A stretch of DNA of 64,000 bases from Streptomyces yatensis. GTDB taxonomy: Bacteria > Actinomycetota > Actinomycetes > Streptomycetales > Streptomycetaceae. The notes below the pieces were generated by a model. It ran no database searches. It was not told the DNA's origin and saw only the letters and a program-made list of their open reading frames with translations. The DNA is taken from contig NZ_CP072941.1 of NCBI RefSeq assembly GCF_018069625.1, forward strand, positions 4,154,001-4,218,000, given 5' to 3'. Made by a program: the position numbers and the translations under genes. Below are positions 50,173 through 59,925 of this stretch, one piece after another. Numbering within the stretch: the stretch's first letter is position 1; the number at the start of each line of letters is the position of its first letter.

Positions 50173-51212
50173 TCAGAAGCGGTACGGCGTCGCGTACTCG
50201 GGCAGCAGGATGCGGGAGCCGGGGCTGGCCTCGCGGATCCGGGCGATGAAACCGTCCAGGTCGATCGTGGGATCGCGGTGGGCGCCCTCGGCCAGGGGGA
50301 GTTCGAAGTTGTCCCAGTGCACGGGGACCACGGTGGCGGGGTGGCCGAGCGCCTTCAGCAGGCGGGGCGCGTAGCGGTGGGTGGCGGGGGTGCTGGGGGT
50401 GGCGATCATGGCCACGTCCGGGCGCAGACCGGCGGCGTCCCGTTCGCTGAAGTCGCTCGCTCCCATGAGGAAGGCCGAGAGCCCGTCGGGCAGCGTCAGG
50501 TGGAAGGCGAGGGTGTCGCCTTCCGGGAGGTCGGAGATGGTCTGGGGGCGGGGCGGGGGCCGGTGAGGGTGCCGGGGGCGAAATAGCTGTAGGAGTCGTT
50601 ACGGCTGTGGCGGCTGGAGACCGCCTCGACCACCAGACCGTCGAAGTCCAGCACCTCACCGCCCCTGACCACGGCGATCCGGGCCTTGTCGACGCCGAGG
50701 GCCCGGAGCAGGTGGTACGTGGTCTCGGTGCCGACGATCCGCGCGTCCGGGGCGGCCGCGGCGATATAGGGGACGTCGTTGAGGTGGTCCCAGTGGCTGT
50801 GGCTGACCAGGATCAGCTCGGGGCTTCCCCTGTGACGGTCGATCGCCGTACCGTCCGTGGTCAGCGGCGTCTTCGGATTGAAGGTCTTCTTGAAGAGCCC
50901 GGTTTCGAAGCGGCTCAGATAGGGATCGAAGAGGATCGTCCGGCCGCCGTCGGTGTCGATGCGCCAGCCGCTCGTACCGAGCCACTGGAAGGTCGCCTCG
51001 GAGGTCTTGGCGTCGGAGGCCGTCGCGTCCGAGGTCTTCGCGTCCGAGGTCGTCGCGTCCGAGGTCTCCGCGTCCCGGCTCTTGTGGGCGCTCGGCGCCG
51101 TCCCGGCGGCCGCCTGGGCGGCCGTGGGAAGGACGGCGGGTACGGCCGCGCCGGCCGCCGCTCCCCGGATCAGCAGACGGCGGTTGAAGCGCGATGCTCT
51201 GTTGGCGGTCAT
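50173..51212 (-). pseudogene. Tat-exported metallo-beta-lactamase-fold hydrolase, frameshifted
   Basis: Two overlapping frames encode one protein. The first has a twin-arginine signal (SRFNRRLLIRGAAAGAAVPA) from the ATG at 51212, a linker of five DA-T-S repeats, and the metal motif SHSHWDHLND of UlaG-like metallo-beta-lactamase-fold hydrolases. The second (from about 50545 down to 50173) supplies the C-terminal half with MGASDF and VPVHWDNF. The switch lies in the C-rich run around 50545-50570, where one added C on the minus strand would restore a single frame of about 347 codons. This is either a real single-base loss or a sequencing error. Confidence 0.8.
51001..51075 (-). repeat. five 15 bp in-frame repeats in the Tat hydrolase gene
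   Basis: Units at 51001, 51016, 51031, 51046 and 51061 (gaggtcttcgcgtcc type) encode a Asp-Ala-x-Thr-Ser linker repeat between the Tat signal and the hydrolase domain. Confidence 0.9.
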
Positions 51213-51295
51213 GGGCACAGCAGAGCAGCTCGCCCGCCCCACCGTCCAAGATCGTCGCGGCACCGCAGCCATATCCGGTTCCGTATCAGACCAGG

Positions 51296-52252
51296 TCAGC
51301 GGCGTCTGAGCGCGTCCACCGCGAGCCGCGCCGCCCGCCCGATCGCCGCGTCCACCGCCGTACGTGCCGCCGCGGCCGAGGCCGTACGGGCGAACACGGC
51401 GACCGCGTACCGGCCGCCGTCCGGGTAGCGGACGACGCCCGCCTCGATGTGCAGGCTCGGCAGCGTGCCCGTCTTCGCCGCGACCAGCACCTCATCGGGG
51501 AAGCCGGAGGCCAGCCGCTGACGGAAGACCTGCCGGGACATCAACTCCCGCACCAGCGCGCACGCCGCCGGGGAACCGGCCCGGTCCCGCCAGATCAGGC
51601 CCAGCAGGGTGGTGATGTCGCGCGGGGTGCTGGAGGTGGTGTGCCGGGGGTCCAGGACGCGGAAGCGGCGCAGCCGCTCGAAGGCCAGCGTCGGATAGAC
51701 GGCGGCGAACGCCGCCTCGTCCGTCGCGCCCGCGTCCTCGAACATCGACTCCAGCAGTTCCCGGGGCCCGCCGACGATCCGCGTGCGGTCCAGGCCGAGT
51801 TCGGCCGCCAGCAGCCGCACCGTATCGAGGCCGGTCCGGCGCATCAGCGCGTCCGCCGCGGAGTTGTCGCTCACCGACAGGGCGAAGTACGCCAGGTCGC
51901 GCAGGGACATCTCGACATCGTCGGCGCAGCCCGCGGTGCCCCAGCCGCCGAGGCGGTCGGGGGCGGTGATGACCACGCGTTCGCGGGGGTCGAGCTGTCC
52001 GGCGTCGGCCTGCCGGGCGAACTCCAGCACCAGCAGGATCTTGAACACGGACGCGATGACGACCTGGTCGTCCACGCCGAGGCCGAGCTCGCGCCCGGGC
52101 ACGTCGATGTCCACCGCGTGCAGCCGGGCTTCGGCGTCCGCCTCCGCGAACACCTCCGCGATCCGCTTCTCGATCAGCGCCGCATCGACCGGCGGCGTGT
52201 CCACGCGTACCGCGTTCACCGGCACCGGGGCCCCTGATTCCCCCTTGTCCAA
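51296..52252 (-). CDS. class A beta-lactamase-like serine hydrolase
   Basis: A 318-residue serine hydrolase of the penicillin-recognising superfamily: S68-x-x-K71 (SVFK), S128-D-N130 and K260-T-G are all present, plus the TPRD segment (STPRDITTLL) typical of class A. The omega-loop ExxLN glutamate needed for class A deacylation is not recognisable (RELLESMFEDAG), so beta-lactam hydrolysis is uncertain. No signal peptide is seen; the start (TTG at 52252 with GGGGAG close by) may be too long or too short. It is divergent from a LysR gene, an arrangement like AmpR-AmpC. Confidence 0.85.
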   Translation of the reverse strand: MDKGESGAPVPVNAVRVDTPPVDAALIEKRIAEVFAEADAEARLHAVDIDVPGRELGLGVDDQVVIASVFKILLVLEFARQADAGQLDPRERVVITAPDRLGGWGTAGCADDVEMSLRDLAYFALSVSDNSAADALMRRTGLDTVRLLAAELGLDRTRIVGGPRELLESMFEDAGATDEAAFAAVYPTLAFERLRRFRVLDPRHTTSSTPRDITTLLGLIWRDRAGSPAACALVRELMSRQVFRQRLASGFPDEVLVAAKTGTLPSLHIEAGVVRYPDGGRYAVAVFARTASAAAARTAVDAAIGRAARLAVDALRRR

Positions 52253-52292
52253 CGCTCCCCCTCACCCCTCCGGCGTCGCATAGGGTCGGCCG

Positions 52293-53279
52293 GTGGATCT
52301 CATACGCCACCTGCGCCTGTTCATTGTCGTCGCGGAGGAGCTGCACTTCAGCCGCGCCGCCGATCTCCTCGGCATGGCCCAGCCGCCGCTGAGCCAGTCC
52401 ATCCGGCGGCTGGAGCGGGAGTTGGGGCTGGAGCTGTTCGACCGCTCGGCCCGCCAGGTGCGGCTCACCCCCGCCGGTGCGCTGCTGCTGGAGGAGGCAC
52501 GCGAACTGCTCGCCCGCGAGGAGCGGTTGCGTACGGTCATGGCGCGGGTCCGCGACGGGGAGCTGGGCACGCTGCGGGCGGGCGTACCGCCGCAGACTCC
52601 CGCCCGGACGCTGCACGCCCTGCTGTCGGCGTGCGCGGAGGAGTTCCCTGGGCTGCGGATCGATCTCCAGGAGGTGGACACGGCCGAGCAGGTGCGGCTG
52701 CTCGCCGCCGCCCGGCTGGACGTGGGTCTGGTGCACCACCCGGTGGCGGACGCCGACGATCTCGTGGTGGGGCCGTCCGCCGGGGTCGAATTGGGGGTCG
52801 TCCTGCCCCGTTCCTCCCCGCTGGCCCGCCTTTCCGAGGTGGCGCTGGCGGACCTTACCGGCCATGAGCTGTTTCTCTTTCCCCGGGCCGCGGCGCCGGG
52901 GTGGTACGACCGGATTCTCGATATCTGCCGGGAGGGCGGTTTCACCCCGCCCGCGGTCCGTCATGCCCGTAATCCGGAATTCCTGCTGGGGCTGGTGGCG
53001 TCCGGACGCGGGGTGGCGTTCGACGACGGGCGGGTGGCAGGCAAGGAGCCGCGGGCCGCCTGGCGCCCGCTGGCCGGACGTCCGCTGACGCTGTGGATGT
53101 CCGCCGTATGGCCTGCGCATGCGGCCCATCCGGCGGCAGCTCCGTTCGCCCGGATCGCCGCGGACGTCATCGCGCGGGAGGACCCGCCCCACCGGCTGCT
53201 CACGCCTGCGGAGGAGAGCGGTCGGCCCCGCCCGTGGTCGGTGGTCTTCGAGCCCGGCGCCGGTCCGGCGACGCCGTGA
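52293..53279 (+). CDS. LysR family transcriptional regulator
   Basis: A 328-residue LysR protein starting with GTG: helix-turn-helix (LRLFIVVAEELHFSRAADLL then GMAQPPLSQSIRRLERELGL) and an effector domain from about residue 90. It is separated by only 40 bp from the divergent serine-hydrolase gene, which it probably controls. Confidence 0.92.
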   Translation: MDLIRHLRLFIVVAEELHFSRAADLLGMAQPPLSQSIRRLERELGLELFDRSARQVRLTPAGALLLEEARELLAREERLRTVMARVRDGELGTLRAGVPPQTPARTLHALLSACAEEFPGLRIDLQEVDTAEQVRLLAAARLDVGLVHHPVADADDLVVGPSAGVELGVVLPRSSPLARLSEVALADLTGHELFLFPRAAAPGWYDRILDICREGGFTPPAVRHARNPEFLLGLVASGRGVAFDDGRVAGKEPRAAWRPLAGRPLTLWMSAVWPAHAAHPAAAPFARIAADVIAREDPPHRLLTPAEESGRPRPWSVVFEPGAGPATP

Positions 53280-53448
53280 GAAACCCTCCGCAGAAAAGCG
53301 CCGCGAGAAAGCGCAGCAGCAAACTGATCCGGATTACAGTTCATATTTCCTGGAGAACATTTCCGGAACCCATGGAGTTTTTCCGGACCCGCCTGTCAAG
53401 ATCTTCCCTCATACCTTCCCCGTTCACTCAGGAATATCAGGGATTCTC

Positions 53449-54042
53449 GTGCGGAAAATACATGCGGCCGCCACCGTGGCCGTCGCGGTGCTGGCTCTGG
53501 CGCTGACCGGCTGCGGCAACGACGACGACAAGGACGCCCAGTCGTCCGGCACTTCCGACAAGGCCGCGGCCGCCCAGAAGGGCGACGGCGCGGAACGCGG
53601 CACCGCGTCCGCCACCCCCACCGGTGCGAGCCCCAGCCCGAGCCGTACCAAGCCCGCCGGGAAGAGCCCCAGCGCGAGCCCGAGCAGCCCCCGGGCCACC
53701 CGCACCGCCGACGGCGTCACCCCGACACCCCGCCGTACGGCCCCGAAGACGCAGGCCCCCGCGCCCACCCGGGCGGGCGCCCCGGCGAGCGTGCAGGGCA
53801 CGTGGTACTCCCAGGTGCGCGATCCGAACGGCAAGCCGCTCGTCATGACCGTGACCGGCGGCTCCCTGACCGTGGGGTACCAGGGCAAGTCCTGCCCCGG
53901 GACGATCAGCGCGAGCATGGCCGTCTCCATGACCTGCCAGGGCGAGACCATCTCCGGCGGCACCGCGGTGGTCAGCGGTGACGGCCAGAGCCTGACCATC
54001 AACTGGCCGCAGGGGAACCCCGACCGGTACGTCCGCCCCTAG
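53449..54042 (+). CDS. secreted lipoprotein with Pro/Ser/Thr-rich linker
   Basis: A 197-residue lipoprotein: signal peptide and lipobox LALTGC (C22), a low-complexity linker of about 95 residues rich in Pro, Ser, Thr and Ala, and a small C-terminal beta domain (about residues 122-197) with two cysteines (SCPGTIS and MTCQGET). The GTG at 53449 has AGGGA six bases upstream. Function unknown; the domain resembles small streptomycete surface lipoproteins. Confidence 0.85.
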   Translation: MRKIHAAATVAVAVLALALTGCGNDDDKDAQSSGTSDKAAAAQKGDGAERGTASATPTGASPSPSRTKPAGKSPSASPSSPRATRTADGVTPTPRRTAPKTQAPAPTRAGAPASVQGTWYSQVRDPNGKPLVMTVTGGSLTVGYQGKSCPGTISASMAVSMTCQGETISGGTAVVSGDGQSLTINWPQGNPDRYVRP

Positions 54043-54062
54043 GGCCGTCCGGGCGGGGGAGC

Positions 54063-54863
54063 CTATCTCCCGCCCGCCTCCACACCCCCGTCGCCCGCCT
54101 CGACTACCCCGCCCCGCGCCTCAACTCCCCCGCCCCGCGCCTCAGCTCCTCCGCCCCGCGCTTCCGTACGCCGCCGCTGCTCCTCGATCCGGTGCAGCAC
54201 CGAGTCCAGATGCGTCTCGGAGGCGGCTCGGGCGGCCTCCGGGTCGCGGGCCTCGATCGCCCGCAGGATGGCCTGGTGCTCCTCGATCGTGGCGCGCCGG
54301 CGAGCGGCGGACAGCGAGGTCTCGCGCCGCCCCGGCTCACCGATCTCGTAGACCCGGTCCAGCAGCCGCAGCAGCAGGGGGTTGCGGGTGTACTGGGCGA
54401 TGGCGCGGTGGAAGGTGCGGTCCAGGTCGGTGAACTCCCGCCGCGTGGGCTCCCGTCGCATCGCGTCCAGCAGGGCGTGCAGCTGGACGATGTCGGCGGG
54501 GGTGGCACGCCGGGCGGCCCGCGCGGTCACCGAGGGCTCGATACACGCGCGCACCTCCATGACCTGCAACAGCTCCGCCGTGGCGTCGAGCCCCGAGGCG
54601 AGGATGTCGCCGCGCGGGGTGGCACCCGGGTCGAGGACGACGGTGCCGGAGCCGGGGCGCCGGGCGACCAGTCCGCGGGAGGCGAGGGCGCGCAGCGCCT
54701 CGCGGACCGAGCCCCGGGAGACGCCGAGGCTCTCCGCCAGCTCCCGCTCCGGGGGGACGCGGGAACCGGGCGGCAGCTCTCCGCTCAGGATCAGCCGCTC
54801 CAGGCCGACGGCCAGGGCGTCCGGCCTCGACAGGGTGGAGTGCCGCAGTTGCCGCCAGTCCAT
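54063..54863 (-). CDS. FadR-type GntR family regulator
   Basis: A 266-residue GntR regulator of the FadR/FCD subgroup: winged helix (LILSGELPPGSRVPPERELA; ESLGVSRGSVREALRALASR) and an all-helical FCD domain with the metal-binding pattern (D..H in LDRTFHRAIAQYTRNPLLLR; IEEHQAILRAIEARDPEAAR; ETHLDSVL). The C-terminal 35 residues are EARGGG-type repeats. It is divergent from the peptide ABC operon, and a FadR-type operator is present before that operon. Confidence 0.92.
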   Translation of the reverse strand: MDWRQLRHSTLSRPDALAVGLERLILSGELPPGSRVPPERELAESLGVSRGSVREALRALASRGLVARRPGSGTVVLDPGATPRGDILASGLDATAELLQVMEVRACIEPSVTARAARRATPADIVQLHALLDAMRREPTRREFTDLDRTFHRAIAQYTRNPLLLRLLDRVYEIGEPGRRETSLSAARRRATIEEHQAILRAIEARDPEAARAASETHLDSVLHRIEEQRRRTEARGGGAEARGGGVEARGGVVEAGDGGVEAGGR

Positions 54864-54890
54864 CTCCCGGCTTTCCTCCGCCTTCTTCAG

Positions 54891-55000
54891 CTTTCCCGAG
54901 CTTCCCGAACTTCCCGAACTTCCCGAACTTCGCGAGCTTCGCGGGCTTCCCGAGCTTCCCGAACGTCCCGGGCCTTTCCGGGCTTTCCCGAGCTTTCCTG
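54891..55000. repeat. 9 bp tandem repeat array upstream of the GntR gene
   Basis: About twelve units of cttcccgaa and close variants (cttcgcgag, cttcgcggg, ctttcccgag) run from 54891 to 55000, starting 28 bp upstream of the GntR start codon. The array lies where the GntR promoter should be, so copy number could affect its expression. Confidence 0.9.
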
Positions 55001-55159
55001 TGGCCTTATCCGGTCCGGCCGGTGGTCGTCCAGAGTCTCATATCCGGCGGACGTCTCCCCGGCATCGTCCCGCCCCCGACGCGAGGGGATTTAACCAGGT
55101 GGTGACAGGCGGGCAACCGGAGTCGCCGGGCCCGCCCACTACCGTCTGCCGAAGCAATG

Positions 55160-55178
55160 TGGTCCTACCAATGGACCA
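55160..55178. promoter_or_regulatory. FadR/PdhR-type GntR operator before the peptide ABC operon
   Basis: tggtcctacca (55160-55170) matches the FadR-subfamily consensus TGGTnnnACCA exactly. It is extended by a palindromic tggtcc-N7-ggacca (55160-55178). It is 82 bp upstream of the operon's first start codon. The divergent GntR protein is the natural binder. Confidence 0.75.
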
Positions 55179-55251
55179 ATCGCCTGTCCCTGCGCCATCC
55201 TGGCCGCACCGCAGCGCGCGCTCTCCGTCCCCAGCAGTGAGGCATTCCGCC

Positions 55252-56919
55252 ATGCGCCAAAGAACGAGCGGACCCAGCGACCGGCCCCCACCCACCCGCC
55301 ACCGACCGCGCGTCGCGGCCCTCGCCGCCCGGGTGCTGTGCGTGCTGGTCGTCGCCGCCACCGCCGGCTGCGCCTCCCTGGCCTCCCCCACGGCCGAGGT
55401 GGGCGCCGACCGGATGACCGACCCCCGGCCCGTCCGCGACGGCGGAACGCTGGCCATCGCCCTCAAATCGGATCCGGACAAGCTGGACCCCTCCCTGGCC
55501 AGCACCGCCGTGGGCCGCACGGTGTTCGCCGCGATGTGCGAGAAGCTCTACGACGTCGACGCCCGGGACCGGTTCGTGCCACAGCTCGCCGCCGCCCCGC
55601 CCACCACCAGCGACGGGGGCCGCACCGTCACCATCAGGCTGCGGCACGGCGTCCGGTTCGCCGACGGCACCCGGATGGACGCGAAGGCGGTCAAGACCTC
55701 CCTCGACCGGCACCGCACGCTGCCCGGATCCGTCCGCGCCAGCGAGCTGAAACCCGTCACCTCCGTACAGGCGGTCGGCGACGACACCGTACGGCTGCGG
55801 CTGAAGAAGCCGTACGTCCCGCTGCTGGCGCTGCTCGCCGACCGCGCGGGCATGGTGATGTCGCCGACGGCGCTGAAGCGCTACGGCAACGGCTTCGCGA
55901 GCCACCCCACCTGCGTCGGCCCGTTCCGCTACGCCGAGCGCGTGGTGGGCGACCGCATCGTCCTGGACAAGGACCCGAACTACTACGACGCCGACTCCGT
56001 CCATCTGCGGCGGGTCATCTACCGCACCATCACCGACGGCAACGTCCGGCTGGCGAATCTGCAGTCCGGTGACATCCAGGTCGGCGATCAGATGGACCCG
56101 GTCCAGGTGGGCAGGGCGCTCACCGAACCCGGGCTGCAGCTGTTCAACTCCCCCTCGCTGGGCTACTACGGACTGACCCTCAACATCGGCAACACCGAGG
56201 GCGCCGGGGCGCCGCCGGGCCGGATCGACACCCCGATCGCGCGGGATGTGCGGGTGCGCGAGGCGTTCGACCTCTCCCTGGACCGCGCCCTCATCAACAC
56301 CATCGTCTTCCAGGACCGCTACCGGCCCACCTGCGGCCCGCTCCCCTCCGGCACCCCGTACGCCACCGGGGCCCGCTGTCCGGCCCGCGACCTGGCCAAG
56401 GCCAAACGGCTGCTCAAGGCCGCCAAGGTGACGACCCCGGTCCGAGTACGGCTGCAGATCAGCACCACCCCGGAGGACAACCGGCTGGGCCAGGTCATCC
56501 AGGCCATGGCCAAGGAGGCGGGTTTCGCGGTGAGTCTGGCGCCGACCGAGTTCGCCACCGGCCTGGAGCACTCCCGCGCGGGCGACTTCCAGGCGGCGAC
56601 GACCAACTGGTCCGGACGGCTCGACCCGGCCGGCAACATCGACGTGTTCGCCGGCACCGGCGGCGCCCAGAACTACGGCGGCCTCTCCGACCCCGCCATC
56701 GACCGGCTGATCGCCGAGGGCGGCGCGACCGCGGGCAAGGCGGCCCGCCAGAAGATCTACGCCCGGCTCGTCGAGCGCATCCGCGCCCAGCACACCGTGC
56801 TCTATCTGATCCAGCCCACCAACTACGTGTCCGTGACGAAGAAGGTCGCCGGGCTGAAGGTCTTCGGCGACGGGCTGATCCGCGTGAAGGACGCCGGATA
56901 CGCGACGGGAGGAAACTGA
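55252..56919 (+). CDS. oligopeptide ABC transporter substrate-binding lipoprotein
   Basis: A 555-residue DppA/OppA-type binding protein: lipobox AATAGC (C40), family motifs GGTLAIALKSDPDKLDPSLA and the GVRFADGTRMDAKAVKTSLD segment. ATG at 55252 with GAGG nine bases upstream; an ATG at 55171 is in frame but outside the normal length. It is the first gene of a five-gene operon joined by one- to four-base overlaps. Confidence 0.93.
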   Translation: MRQRTSGPSDRPPPTRHRPRVAALAARVLCVLVVAATAGCASLASPTAEVGADRMTDPRPVRDGGTLAIALKSDPDKLDPSLASTAVGRTVFAAMCEKLYDVDARDRFVPQLAAAPPTTSDGGRTVTIRLRHGVRFADGTRMDAKAVKTSLDRHRTLPGSVRASELKPVTSVQAVGDDTVRLRLKKPYVPLLALLADRAGMVMSPTALKRYGNGFASHPTCVGPFRYAERVVGDRIVLDKDPNYYDADSVHLRRVIYRTITDGNVRLANLQSGDIQVGDQMDPVQVGRALTEPGLQLFNSPSLGYYGLTLNIGNTEGAGAPPGRIDTPIARDVRVREAFDLSLDRALINTIVFQDRYRPTCGPLPSGTPYATGARCPARDLAKAKRLLKAAKVTTPVRVRLQISTTPEDNRLGQVIQAMAKEAGFAVSLAPTEFATGLEHSRAGDFQAATTNWSGRLDPAGNIDVFAGTGGAQNYGGLSDPAIDRLIAEGGATAGKAARQKIYARLVERIRAQHTVLYLIQPTNYVSVTKKVAGLKVFGDGLIRVKDAGYATGGN

Positions 56920-57869
56920 TGTCCTATCCGATCCGCCGCGTCGGCGAATCGCTGATCACTCTCTTCCTGGTCAGCGTGGTGGTCTTCGCCGGCGTACGGG
57001 CGCTGCCCGGCGACACCGCCACCGCGCTGGCCGGGGAGGAGCCCACGCCCGAGGCGATCGCCCAGATCCGGGCGAGCTACGGGCTGGACGACAACCTCGT
57101 GGTGCAGTACGTGCGCTATGTGCGGCACGCCGCAACCGGCGACCTCGGCGTCTCCTCCCGCACCGGGCTGCCGGTCCTGGACTCGGTCCTGGAGGCGCTG
57201 CCCGTCACCCTCGAACTGTCCGCCCTGGCCCTGCTGCTCGCGGTCGTCGTCGGCGTGGGCGCCGGGGTGGTGGCGGCGGTCCGGCGCGGCAAGCCCGAGG
57301 AGTGGCTGGTCAACGCCGTGGCCCTGCTGGGGCTTTCGGTGCCCGCCTTCTGGCTCGGCATCGTGCTCGTCCTCGCGTTCGCCATCGCCCTCCCGGTCTT
57401 CGCCGCCTCCGGCTTCGTGCCGTTCGGCGTGGACCCGATGGAGAACCTGCGCCATATGGTGCTTCCAGTGATCGTCCTCGGCTCCGGTCTGGCCGCGGTC
57501 GTGATGCGGCAGACGCGCGCGGCCATGCTGGGCTCGCTGTCCGCCGACTACGTCCGCACGGCGCGCGCCAAGGGGCTCTCCAGCCGTCAGGTGATCATGG
57601 GGCACGCGCTGCGCAACAGCCTGGTCACCGTGGTGACCGTGCTCGGGCTGCAGCTCGGGCACCTCATCTCGGGCGCGGTCGTCACCGAGCAGATCTTCGT
57701 CCTGCCGGGCTTCGGCAAGCTCACCATCGACGCCGTCTTCTCCCGCGACTACGCGATGGTGCAGGGCGTGGTGCTGTTCACCTCGGCCGCCTACATCCTC
57801 GTCAACCTCCTGGTCGACCTGGCCTATTCGGTGATCGACCCCCGTATCCGGCTCGGAGGTGCCCAGTGA
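56919..57869 (+). CDS. oligopeptide ABC transporter permease (DppB-like)
   Basis: A 316-residue permease of the OppBC family with six predicted helices and the ATPase-docking EAA-like loop ([20 protein letters not shown]). It starts within the preceding stop (TGATG). Confidence 0.95.
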   Translation: MSYPIRRVGESLITLFLVSVVVFAGVRALPGDTATALAGEEPTPEAIAQIRASYGLDDNLVVQYVRYVRHAATGDLGVSSRTGLPVLDSVLEALPVTLELSALALLLAVVVGVGAGVVAAVRRGKPEEWLVNAVALLGLSVPAFWLGIVLVLAFAIALPVFAASGFVPFGVDPMENLRHMVLPVIVLGSGLAAVVMRQTRAAMLGSLSADYVRTARAKGLSSRQVIMGHALRNSLVTVVTVLGLQLGHLISGAVVTEQIFVLPGFGKLTIDAVFSRDYAMVQGVVLFTSAAYILVNLLVDLAYSVIDPRIRLGGAQ

Positions 57870-58759
57870 GCGCCGCTGCCACCGCCCTTCCCGCCGCCGA
57901 GGAGCGGGAGCGGGCCCCGCTCGCGCCGCTGTCCCGGCTCCGGCTGCTGACCCGCAACAAGCTGGCCCTCACCGGGGCCGTGGCCGCCGCGATCCTGGTG
58001 CTGGTCGCGGTGTTCGCACCGCTCATCGCGCCGTACGACCCGGCCCGGCCCGACTTCTCGGCCGCCCTCCACCAGCCGGGCTGGGCCCACTGGCTGGGCA
58101 CCGACGACCTGGGCCGCGATCAGCTCTCCCGGGTCGTGTACGGGGTGCGGGCCTCGCTGCAGATCGGTCTGCTCGCGGTGGCGCTGGCCTTCGCGGCCGG
58201 GGTGCCGCTCGGGCTGATCGCGGGCTACTACGGACGGTTCGCCGACTCGGTGGTCTCCCGGCTCACCGACACCCTGCTCGCCTTCCCCTTCCTGGTGCTG
58301 GCGGTGGGCCTGGCCACCATCCTCGGACCGTCGCTGCTCAACGCCACGATCGCGGTCGGCGTCTCGCAGATCCCGGCCGTCATCCGGATCACCCGGGCGG
58401 AGACGCTGCGGCTCAAACACCTCGACTACGTCGCGGCGGCGGTGGCCAACGGCGGCGGGGACGGCACCGTGCTCTTCCGCCACATCCTCCCCGGCGCCCT
58501 GTCCGCGCTGACCGTCCAGGCCACCGTGGGCATCCCCTCCGCGATCATCGGCGAGGCGCTGCTGAGCTTCCTCGGGCTGGGCATCCAGCCGCCGTCCGCC
58601 TCGCTCGGGGTGATGCTCTCCAGCGCTCAGGCGTATATCGCGGCCGCGCCCTGGATGGCGGTCTTCCCGGGGCTCGCGATCATCGCCGCGACGCTCGCGT
58701 TCAATCTGCTCGGGGACGGGCTGCGCGACATCCTCGACCCCCAGGGAGACAGCCGATGA
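57866..58759 (+). CDS. oligopeptide ABC transporter permease (DppC-like)
   Basis: A 297-residue permease with the OppC N-terminal segment ([20 protein letters not shown]) and the EAA-like loop ([20 protein letters not shown]). GTG start at 57866 overlaps the upstream stop (GTGA), with GGAGG six bases before. Confidence 0.94.
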   Translation: MSAAATALPAAEERERAPLAPLSRLRLLTRNKLALTGAVAAAILVLVAVFAPLIAPYDPARPDFSAALHQPGWAHWLGTDDLGRDQLSRVVYGVRASLQIGLLAVALAFAAGVPLGLIAGYYGRFADSVVSRLTDTLLAFPFLVLAVGLATILGPSLLNATIAVGVSQIPAVIRITRAETLRLKHLDYVAAAVANGGGDGTVLFRHILPGALSALTVQATVGIPSAIIGEALLSFLGLGIQPPSASLGVMLSSAQAYIAAAPWMAVFPGLAIIAATLAFNLLGDGLRDILDPQGDSR

Positions 58760-59925
58760 GCATGTCGATGACCTCGTCTGCGACCCCTGCCCTGAGCGTG
58801 CGGGACCTGTCCGTGGTCTTCCGCACCCCGACCCGCGTGGTCCACGCCGTGGACGGGCTGTCGTATGACATCGCCGCCGGTGAAGTGCTGGCCGTGGTCG
58901 GCGAGTCCGGCTGCGGCAAGTCCGTGACCTCCACCGCCGTGATGGGGCTGCTGCCGCCCACCGCGCACGTCGGCGGCTCCATCCGGCTGGGCGGACGGGA
59001 GCTGGTGGGGGCGGACGAGAAGGAGCTGCGGGACGTCCGCGGCCGGGAGATCGCGATGATCTTCCAGGAGCCGATGACCTCGCTGAACCCCGTCCTCACC
59101 ATCGGCCGCCAGGTCGGCGAGGTCCTCCGGCGCCATCAGGGGCTCGACCGCCGCACGGCGCGCGAACGGGCCGTGGACCTGCTCGACCTCGTCGGCATCC
59201 CCGCCCCCGCCCAGCGGTCCCGCGACTATCCGCACCAGCTCAGCGGCGGTATGCGGCAGCGGGTGATGATCGCCATCGCGATCGCCTGCGACCCCGCCGT
59301 GCTCATCGCCGACGAGCCCACCACCGCGCTGGACGTCACCGTGCAGGCGGGCATCCTGGAGGTGCTGCAGTCCCTGCGGGAGCGGCTGGGCACCGCCATC
59401 GTGCTGATCACCCACGATCTGGGCGTGGTCGCCGACATCGCGGACCGGGTGCTGGTGATGTACGCGGGGCGGGGCGTCGAACAGGCCCCGGTGGACGAGC
59501 TGTTCACCGCGCCCCGCCATCCGTACACCCGCGGGCTGCTCGGCGCCGTGCCGGTGCCCGGACGGAGGCGGGCGGCGGGCGAACGGGGGCGGCTCCGGGA
59601 GATCCCCGGGCTGGTGCCGAGCCTCACCGAACAGCCCGACCGCTGCACCTTCCAGCCCCGCTGCAGCTCTGCCGATGAACGGTGCGGCGCGCAGCGGCCC
59701 GCACTGCGGGCGCTGCGCGAGCGGCACGAGGCGGCGTGCTGGTATCCGGTGCCGGTCGATTCCGGGCAGCCGGACCGTCCCGAAGGCCCAGAGCAGACCG
59801 AGGGCACCGAGCAGACCGAACGCCCCGAAGAGCGCGCTGAAGAGCGCGCTGAGCGCCCCGAACACCGGGAGCGCCCCGAGCACGCCGAACGCCCCGAACC
59901 CCCTGATCAGGAGGCCGCCTCATGA
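58756..59925 (+). CDS. oligopeptide ABC transporter ATP-binding protein (DppD-like)
   Basis: A 389-residue ATPase: Walker A GESGCGKS, signature LSGGMRQRV, Walker [13 protein letters not shown], and the oligopeptide-type C-terminal cysteine cluster ([24 protein letters not shown]) with the HPYTRGLL motif. The last 45 residues form a PE-Q-T/E-R-P-E-type repeat that is not conserved in the family. ATGA overlap with the previous gene. Confidence 0.94.
   Translation: MSMSMTSSATPALSVRDLSVVFRTPTRVVHAVDGLSYDIAAGEVLAVVGESGCGKSVTSTAVMGLLPPTAHVGGSIRLGGRELVGADEKELRDVRGREIAMIFQEPMTSLNPVLTIGRQVGEVLRRHQGLDRRTARERAVDLLDLVGIPAPAQRSRDYPHQLSGGMRQRVMIAIAIACDPAVLIADEPTTALDVTVQAGILEVLQSLRERLGTAIVLITHDLGVVADIADRVLVMYAGRGVEQAPVDELFTAPRHPYTRGLLGAVPVPGRRRAAGERGRLREIPGLVPSLTEQPDRCTFQPRCSSADERCGAQRPALRALRERHEAACWYPVPVDSGQPDRPEGPEQTEGTEQTERPEERAEERAERPEHRERPEHAERPEPPDQEAAS

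Larger units (their letters stand above)
54864..55251. other. 388 bp divergent region with 9 bp repeats and a FadR-type operator
   Basis: The left part (54891-55000) is a 9 bp tandem array and the right part contains a FadR/PdhR-type operator at 55160-55170, both annotated separately. Between them I see no gene. Confidence 0.65.

Noticed and set aside
51296..52252. Calling the serine hydrolase a true beta-lactamase
   Set aside because: The SxxK, SDN and KTG motifs are present but neither a signal peptide nor the omega-loop glutamate motif is recognisable, so I kept the broader name.
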